A stretch of 64,000 nt of DNA. It comes from Crossaster papposus (taxonomy: Eukaryota > Echinodermata > Asteroidea > Velatida > Solasteridae). A program made the translations under genes and the position numbers. The notes below the pieces were generated by a model. It had not been told where the DNA came from and ran no database searches. It was given only the letters and a program-made list of their open reading frames with translations. The stretch is from positions 2,914,001 to 2,978,000 of the forward strand of contig JBAIAA010000352.1 in assembly GCA_037893245.1 (NCBI GenBank), in the 5' to 3' direction. This document shows, one piece after another, positions 57,216 to 64,000 of this stretch (position 1 is the stretch's first letter; every line of letters starts with the position of its first letter).

Positions 57216-57783
57216 CTGGTTGCAACGTGACTTGCTCATTGTCGGGAAGAGAAAGCCCGGCACCAAAAATCCCTGTACTTTTCGATGTGCCCGGAAACGT
57301 AGATTCCCCCCCCCCCCCTAGGTTAGGGGAAACTGTTATAAATTGGCGGCTCTAGACCCCTCGCGTCATTATTTTTCAGGAGTTTCAACAATGACGCTAA
57401 TTTTGCTCATTCAACTAGTTAAAAACGGCTTCTGTCGACCTCTCTTAGTGGATAATGGGTTCGTTTATAGATCGTACGGCTGGGGTTCAAATTAGGTGTC
57501 TGCTCATTTTTCATTGACTGTCTTCAAGTTTATTGTCGGAGTGAGTTTAATTTAAGGAAAAGTAAGGTTCTGACAACCTAATTGTCTTCCACTCCATGTG
57601 GTGTAGATATAGACCCAGTTATGATAATTGCCCGTAACCATCGTAGGAAAAAAGAAATGTGCCGCCCGAAAGTTTGGTTTATCACCCGAAAGTCTCGTAC
57701 GTTCTCGATGTCAACTTACACGCTTTGTTGTAAAGAAGATTGCTGAACAACCACCTTAAAATAATTTTGGTTAACTTTTTCTG
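57216..57783. other. Intergenic, nothing recognised
   Basis: Includes a short poly-C run near 57307; no coding, RNA or element termini found. Confidence 0.4.
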
Positions 57784-58075
57784 GGGAGTCAGGTTGGCGT
57801 AGCGGTTCTTTCCTCGCCTTCCACCACTATGACCCGGGTTCGAATCCGGCCTAGGCCAATATGTGGATTGGGATTTCAGTCCCTGCCTGACTCCGTGAGT
57901 TTTCCCCAGGAGATTTGTTTGGGTTTTTCCTCCCGCCTCTAAACAATACTGTACCTTCTTCTCATTGTCTTCTCTCTACATGTTTCTTCAGGCTTACGAG
58001 CTACAGTGCATTGGGCACTTTTGAGGGATCCTTGGTTTCATTACCAGAAATATGTAATAATAAATAACAATAAAC
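57784..58075 (+). mobile_element. tRNA-derived SINE, best preserved copy
   Basis: A box TGGCGTAGCGG at 57795-57805 and B box GGTTCGAATCC at 57837-57847, 31 nt apart, as in a tRNA promoter. The body ends CTTTTGAGGGATCCTTGGTT, then TCATTACCAGAAAT and an ATAATAA tail. Confidence 0.8.
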
Positions 58076-58095
58076 CACTCTGTATACCACCCTGG

Positions 58096-58138
<43 letters not shown>
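58096..58138. repeat. (ATT)n microsatellite between two SINE tails
   Basis: About 14 ATT units between the plus-strand SINE (57784) and the inverted SINE (58139). Confidence 0.9.
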
Positions 58139-58372
58139 TATTTCTGGTAATGAAACCAAGGATCCCTCAAAAGCGCCCTCGGCACTGTAACTCGTAAGCC
58201 TGAAGAAACCAGTAGAGAGAAGACAATGAGAAGAAGGTACAGTTTTCGAGGTGGGAGTAAAACCCCAGAAGAATATCCTGGGGAAAACCCACGGAATCAG
58301 GCAGGGACTGAAAACCCAATCCACATAATATAGGCCCAGGCCGGTTTCAAACCCAGGTCATAGTGGTGGAAT
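58139..58372 (-). mobile_element. tRNA-derived SINE, inverted, head truncated
   Basis: Minus-strand copy with TCTGGTAATGAAACCAAGGA, CAGGCAGGGACTGAAAACCC and a mutated B-box complement (TTTCAAACC); the A box is lost. Confidence 0.72.
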
Positions 58373-58931
58373 TGTTAAAATCACAAGAAAACAGAAAACC
58401 CCGATAGTCCGGAATCAACAGTATCGGTTACCGCGCGCTTATCGAGTTGAATGCCCTACGGGTGCTTAGCCGTGTTGTAATATCCACCCAGCGGCCCAAG
58501 TGCACCGTGAACGACCGCTTCCGGTATTAAGAGTCCCGACCGGAAGTAGTGTAAACATAGGTCAAACCAGGCGTTCAGCCGAACAAATTTCATTGCTGTC
58601 GTCTGCACATTGTGGCTGCTACAGCTGCTGTATCGAACGCTTTCTACATTACGATTCCGCATTCTTACCCCCAACGAAACAGGTGCAAACACCTTTTGTT
58701 CCCTTAGGGGATGCGATATTCTTTTCTTTGCTTCATTCTTCCGTATTTAACGGCGTTTTGAAGAAACCCAATCAAAGCTGCCATTTTTCGAGCGAATAAC
58801 TTCAGACAATAAGGAGACAGCAAATGCCTCAATAAAAATACGCAGTCAGTACCCGATGAACGCATTGAAAGGGAAAACCCACCGCAAACTATTATACTGG
58901 TATCTATGCACACAAATGTAAAATACAGCAG

Positions 58932-59554
58932 GAGCCAATTCCATAAAAGCATTCTAAGCCTAGTTGGTTGCTAACTTCCTTTCTATCTCTAGTTACTTGC
59001 TAAATATATTCCATATTAGCAAGGTTCCTAGTTGCTTGCTAAAATTAGAATAGGTTTGGGGTAGGCCTATGTCTAAATCCTTAGCACCATTCTAAGTCAC
59101 TTTCAATCTTTCATCTTTTGGGAATTTGTATTGACATCCTTATGCGCAGAGTCAAGGACAGATTTTCCTGAGTCGAGTAATTATAAGGCTTCTTTCCTCT
59201 GTTTTGATTTGAAACACTCTCTGAATTAGCCATTTCTGAAACATGTGCTTAGGCCGATACAAATGTACATACCCTAAATAGGGTACAGAGAAATGCATTG
59301 ACAATACAACCCACAGCATGACCTGATTTGAACTCTTTCCCTGTTGTTAACTCAAACTGACCATGTACTTTGGCGATTATGCAAACCCCACACCATTCTA
59401 ACAAGCTGCAAGCAAGCAACTAGTAAGAATGTTTCATAGAATGGTGTTATGGAATGCGATTTAGTTGATTGCTAGCAAGCAACCAACTAGGTATTTGGAA
59501 TCTTGCTAAAACCTAGTAATATACTAAGTTAGAATGCTTTTATGGAATTGGGCC
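58932..59554. mobile_element. GRGCCAATTCCATAAAAGC inverted-repeat element, 623 bp
   Basis: GAGCCAATTCCATAAAAGCA at the left, TGCTTTTATGGAATTGGGCC at the right, with CTAGTTGGTTGCT/AGCAACCAACTAG words inside. CAG precedes and CTG follows. The tips resemble family CWG, so it may be a relative. Confidence 0.7.
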
Positions 59555-60364
59555 CTGGTATCTACACCCCCATGTACATGTATCTATAATTCCATGGCTG
59601 TGTGTTCGTGAGGCTGAAAGTGTGTGTGTCTGCCCATATCTCCAGAACCGAGTGCTGTATGAGGTTGAAAATCGGTAGGTGGAGGGAAATACGGTTACCT
59701 GCGGAGACGTGAACACATTGGGGACAATGGGAATGAATACGTCTCCACAGGGTAATTTATATAAACTATCAATATATATTATTACTAGTCTAATAACTAA
59801 TTAGTAATGATATGAGGCATCTTTTTGACAATTTTTTGTCAAAATGATGCCTCATAACTAATTAATTTACGTTATTTTGGCTAATATAATGTTGACAGTG
59901 ATAGATGCAAAGGTATCCACAAGTTTTTTTTCACGAAATAGATGGATTATGTAGGGAATAATGGATTGACTCAAAATTACTCAAAAACTAGGGTTTGGAT
60001 GTGGGTTAGGGTTAGTGTTTGGGTTAGGGTATACTGTAGGGTATATTGGGTCGAAATTTCAACCCAGAAAATTAATTGTGGTTGAAATAGGAGCATTTAG
60101 AGAAAAGTTGTCGATTTTCTAATCATTTTGTACACGAGAACAAAGCGATGTAAAGAAGGATACAAAAATGCGAATGTTTTGCTCATAGGATCCAAAGAAG
60201 CTTAAGCGCTATTTCATGGATAACGTTTGCACGCGCATGGATATTCTATTGTTACGTCACTGATTTAAGCAAATTTTCTCGCTTACAGTCTCCGTGAAAT
60301 AGACATAGGCTTAGCAGAAAACCGTGTGCTTAGCAGCGCCGTAAAATTGGCCCCAGATTTCACG
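59555..60364. other. Intergenic; hairpin and a TTAGGG-like patch
   Basis: A hairpin at 59796-59866 (ATGAGGCATCTTTTTGACAA and complement). A short GGGTTAGGG-like stretch at 60001-60035. No gene recognised. Confidence 0.5.
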
Positions 60365-60660
60365 GGCATCCAGATTTCATGCGACATCGAACAAGTTTTA
60401 AAACTGGCCTTGGTGTTTTACCATCCGTTTAAAACCGTCAACGTCACGGGCTCTCGACCAATGGGAATGAGAAAATTGTCTAAAGTATTTATGAATAGCT
60501 TATTATGCAAAAAGTCATTATTTTATTTTATTCATAAATACCTGTGACAGTTTAGGCATTCGTATTGGTCGATACCCCGTCACGTGGCCGGTATTAAACG
60601 GACGATAAAGACATGGCTGGAAGTGTTTAAAACCAGCTGGCAACAACGCGATGTCGCATT
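60365..60660. mobile_element. Fold-back element
   Basis: ATGCGACATCG near 60379 pairs with the complement near 60650. Inner words GTCACGGGCTCTCGACCAAT and ATTGGTCGATACCCCGTCAC are imperfect complements. Confidence 0.6.
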
Positions 60661-60974
60661 ATACTCATTCCCAGGGCTCACTTTATTTTCAACCGTACCT
60701 CGTCTCCAATAGTAAGAGCGGGTAGTGTTGAACGCGTACAGCTCGACACCCTGGGAACGAGGTTGCCAATGGCAGTAATAGTCTGGTTCATAGTAGATAC
60801 GCTTTATTGTCTGTATTGTGTAGAGCGACAGAGGCGGAAACATGTCATTTTACACATACAGAATGGCGAAACACCGAAATTTACTTGCAACAATTTTCCG
60901 GGATTTTCGGGTTTTTTTGGCTGAATTTTACAAAAAAGGTATTTATGAATGGGAATAAATGTGTGTTCGGTCGG

Positions 60975-61095
60975 TATTAATCACTCTGTTTAATACCGCT
61001 TGGAGTCTGGGTGCTGATAATTACCCTCGCCTTCGGCTCGGGTAATTATCAGCACCCAGACTCCAAGCGGTATTAAACAGAGTGATTAAAACCTC
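60975..61095. mobile_element. Palindromic element, arms about 58 bp
   Basis: TAATCACTCTGTTTAATACC pairs with GGTATTAAACAGAGTGATTA; pairing runs through GCACCCAGACTCC to the loop CTCGCCTTCGGCTCG. Confidence 0.8.
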
Positions 61096-61370
61096 TCCAA
61101 CACACATTTATTCCCTTATTAGCGTATGATGCATTTTCTTCCTATTGTATAGTGTATGGGTTGTTTTCATCCGTTCGAGTATCTGTCCCAGCATTATTTT
61201 GTGTGTGTTGTAGGTTTTTAGGAGGGGTAAAACAACGGAAATACGGATCCTGTTTGGCGCCATCTATTGACTGAACAAAAACAATCTAACGAATCGTGCT
61301 AACAGAAAATTAAAGTCTATGCAGTTCAATTGAAAGTAATGTGGATTTTGAAGAGCTTTAGTGATTTTAA

Positions 61371-61757
61371 GGTAGGATACACAATTTGCAGATATCGAAA
61401 AAAGTTTTACTACCGAATTATTAAGAAATGTCCTACTTATTTGAAAGTAAATAATGATTGTAGGCGCGCAGCAAAATGTTTGCGCTAGATATCTTATAAT
61501 TATTGTTCCAGTAAAAAATTGAAGTTTATTTAAAAAAAAAAAAATACGATCGCCGGACGGCGATCGCGAAAAAAACAAGAACAACATAAGAACTACTGCC
61601 AGACGCCGGTTGAAAACGAACGCCGTCTTTCTTGCTTTCCTCATCAACCATGATTGTAAAACTTCGAAGAGGTCAGTTAAACGAAATTTACTATAAAATA
61701 CAATCCCCCAAATCCAACCATTCATGATAATTCATGCAATTACCAATGGTGTATCTT
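61371..61757. mobile_element. Family A MITE
   Basis: TTAA at 61367-61370; GGTAGGATACACAATTTGCA at the left, CCAATGGTGTATC at the right, with GATCGCCGGACGGCGATCGC in the middle. Confidence 0.75.
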
Positions 61758-61759
61758 AA

Positions 61760-62815
61760 CCTTGACTTTCTGGAGGAGAAGAAGCCGCGTTGCTAGTATT
61801 ATTGGTGTGCTTTCACCAACAAACTAATCCCCCTATACTGAACAATTGCATGAAAAATATCGCACCCAAACCGCAGACTTTGCGATTTTTTATAATAAAT
61901 TCTTTCCGGATAATTAAGGGCTCCAGTCTAGCGTGTGAAATCATCAACAAATACCCGACTACAGGAAAATTAGTCTGGAACTGTCTTGTAAAAGCCCGGA
62001 GTCGGCACCGCTGAAAGGGGCGAGAGAATGGGACAGACCCAAATCAAACGGTGTAGCGTGTTTTGCGATATTGATCGTGCGGGAGAGAGACCGAGTCTTT
62101 GGATAGACGAGCGCTATATACGCGGTGTGGGGAGAAGCAGCCCGGCGTCCGATTGCAGCTGCGATGACTCGGTGTGTATCACCGAGCCGAGCCTCACTGG
62201 CAAGGCACGGCGGGCCGATCGGCCCCGCAACACGGCTCATTTGCCCGGCTCTCTTCCGCGGACAAGTCAACCGTTGACCGGTCATTTTTGTTTTTTTGGA
62301 GGGGTCTTCAGCCGACATGGGGCGGCTTACATCACACGCTAAAGACACCCTCTTTTAAATAAAGCCACTTCGGGGGCAACACGTCGGTGTTGCCGACTTC
62401 GCTAGTATATTATATCCTTAACAACACCCTCCCTCGTTTCTTTACAAATTCGGGGTGTTATTTTCTTTTTAAACAACGCACCCAACATTGTTTTGGTTTG
62501 TTTGTAATCGCAATAACGCACTCACGCCTCCTCTTTGTTCTTGGCGTGTCCCGAGGGGGGCCGAGGCGTACGCCGGCTTTTCAGGGAGGTGGGAGTATAG
62601 GGAGAAAAGGGGGGTACCACTCTGACCCGCGGGTAAAAGATTGTTGGCACGTGGCCGTCGGGGTCGTATGTCCTTTGCCGTTAATGCGTGGTGTTCTCGC
62701 CGTCGGTCTACATGCCGGTTGATATTTTGATATGTTTGTCACAGTTGGTGAGATATCGCACATTAACATGGCTAAATTCATCCCTTGTCTGTAAGTTAAG
62801 AAGTCCGACCAAGGC
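61760..62815. other. GC-richer stretch without recognised gene
   Basis: About 61980-62350 is richer in GC and CpG than its surroundings and has overlapping open frames on both strands (plus 62028-62342, minus 62348-61959). No domain or splice-linked partner was found. It could be a promoter-type CpG patch or first exon of a gene beyond the window. Confidence 0.25.
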
Positions 62816-62821
62816 GCTTAA

Positions 62822-63203
62822 AGGTAGGATCGGCCTACACCATTTGCAGATATCGAAAATATTTAATACCGAATTATTAAGAAATATCTTGCTCAATTGA
62901 AAGTAAATAATGATTCTAGGCATTCAGCAAAAGGATTGCGCTAGATATCCTGTAATTATTCCAAAACAATTTGAATTTTATAAAGAAAAATTTGCGATCG
63001 CCGGACGGCGATCGCGAAAAAACAAAGATAACATAAGAATAACGGCTCGACCCCGGTTGAAAACAAACGCTGTTTTTCGTGCTTTTCTAGGCATCCATGA
63101 TTGTAAAACTTCGGAAAAGTCATTTAAACGATATTTACTATGAAATACAACCCCCTAAATCTACCCATTCATGATAATTCAAGCAATTACCAATGGTGTA
63201 TAT
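62822..63203. mobile_element. Family A MITE
   Basis: TTAA at 62818-62821, AGGTAGGATCGGCCTACACC at the left; right end CCAATGGTGTATA decayed. Middle has GCGATCGCCGGACGGCGATC. Confidence 0.75.
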
Positions 63204-63385
63204 AGGCCTATAAGGTTCTTTTTTTTCTCGTGATCGCCGTCCGGAATTTCGGAACAATTACAGGATATATAGCGCAATTATTTTGGTGGATGCCTAGAAT
63301 AATTATTTACTTTTAAATTAGTAAGATATTTCTAACAAATTCGATATTAAAATGTTTTGATATTTTCAAATGGCGTACCTTACCC
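63204..63385. mobile_element. Partial family A element, inverted
   Basis: GTGATCGCCGTCCGG, GGTGGATGCCTAGAATAATT and AAATGGCGTACCTTACCC are the complement of family A's other half. Confidence 0.6.
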
Positions 63386-63389
63386 TTAA

Positions 63390-63873
63390 AGGGGTACCAT
63401 GCCCTGGAATAGCCCAATTGGGCTACAAAACGCGTTTTGAACTAATGGTGTTCATCGGAAAAATAATTTAAAAGTAGGATATAAACATTCGCACAACCAT
63501 CCTTTAAAAACTGGGCGCTTTTGTGTTATTCCTATGTATAGAACGAGTTTCTGGGGTAACAAAAGTGACCCCCTTAACTCGAGCTATGGGTGTAGTCTGA
63601 TTCCAGCCGGAAATTGTTTGCCTTTTGCTGGCATGTAAGAAACCACATTTTCTGCATTGTTATCGTGTGCAATTTATGGGAAAGATACAACGTGTATCGT
63701 ACATTGAATGAGAACGACAGGAAAAACGTATGCGTACACGCCGTCTGATGTAAAACAACCGTGTTTGCGATAAGACATTAGGTTGGTTTCCTTTCAATTA
63801 AAATGTTTGAAATAGGATAAGTAAACAATCCAAAACATGATATTTTGGGGGGATTTCAGGACATAGTGCCCCT
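63390..63873. mobile_element. TTAA-flanked element, family D (AGGGGTACCATG ends)
   Basis: TTAA at 63386-63389 and 63874-63877; AGGGGTACCATGCCCTGG at the left, CAGGACATAGTGCCCCT at the right. One full copy; its inner words AGTAAACAATCCAAAACATG recur at 51415. Confidence 0.72.
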
Positions 63874-64000
63874 TTAATCAACAGAATTGTACTCTTCGGC
63901 ATGCATTAGTAAGTTAATGTAAGCTTTCTGAGCTCTGTGGGTGGTCCTTCATGACAATTTGTAAGACACTAAAAAAAGGGGGGGGGTGGAAGAAGGCTAT

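Noticed and set aside
60001-60050. Interstitial telomere repeat
   Set aside because: Only a few imperfect GGGTTAG units; too short to separate from chance.

Overview
The window is animal nuclear DNA: intron-rich genes, AT-rich spacers and a dense load of small DNA transposons. It carries an animal-type peptidoglycan recognition protein gene and a CENP-Q gene. With several families of inverted-repeat miniature elements, tRNA-derived SINEs, a CR1/L2-like LINE end and a Penelope-like element, the best guess is a marine invertebrate deuterostome, perhaps an echinoderm. The species cannot be fixed from the sequence. No bacterial, phage or CRISPR features were seen.

Four genes can be built exon by exon with compatible splice phases. 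(1) Plus strand, 51-2732: the last two exons of an unrecognised type I membrane protein. (2) Minus strand, 25190 down to 13543: a ten-exon CENPQ gene (376 aa), a subunit of the inner-kinetochore CCAN complex. (3) Plus strand, 27971-42614: an eight-exon RFC2 gene (360 aa), an AAA+ subunit of the replication factor C clamp loader, with one GC-AG intron. (4) Minus strand, 50468 down to 45494: a four-exon secreted PGRP (229 aa) that keeps the zinc-amidase residues. CENPQ and RFC2 are head to head, about 2.8 kb apart. RFC2 and PGRP converge. The last 13.5 kb holds no gene I can support.

Most of the rest is mobile or repetitive DNA, and many insertions can be dated relative to one another because they sit inside known repeats. 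Five unrelated short families are flanked by TTAA, as piggyBac-type elements are; the smallest is 82 bp. A family of about 240 bp inserts at CTG/CAG with a 3-bp duplication. Three larger elements have 8-bp duplications (hAT-like), one with terminal repeats made of a minisatellite. A 3.25-kb element has a TAA duplication (PIF/Harbinger-like). Other elements have 5-, 9- and 11-bp duplications.

Large minisatellites occupy CENPQ intron 3 (11-bp unit, about 1 kb) and RFC2 intron 5 (14/18/22-bp units, about 0.9 kb). They explain the long repetitive open frames on both strands there. A 1.3-kb palindrome, itself split by a miniature element, lies between the CENPQ and RFC2 starts.
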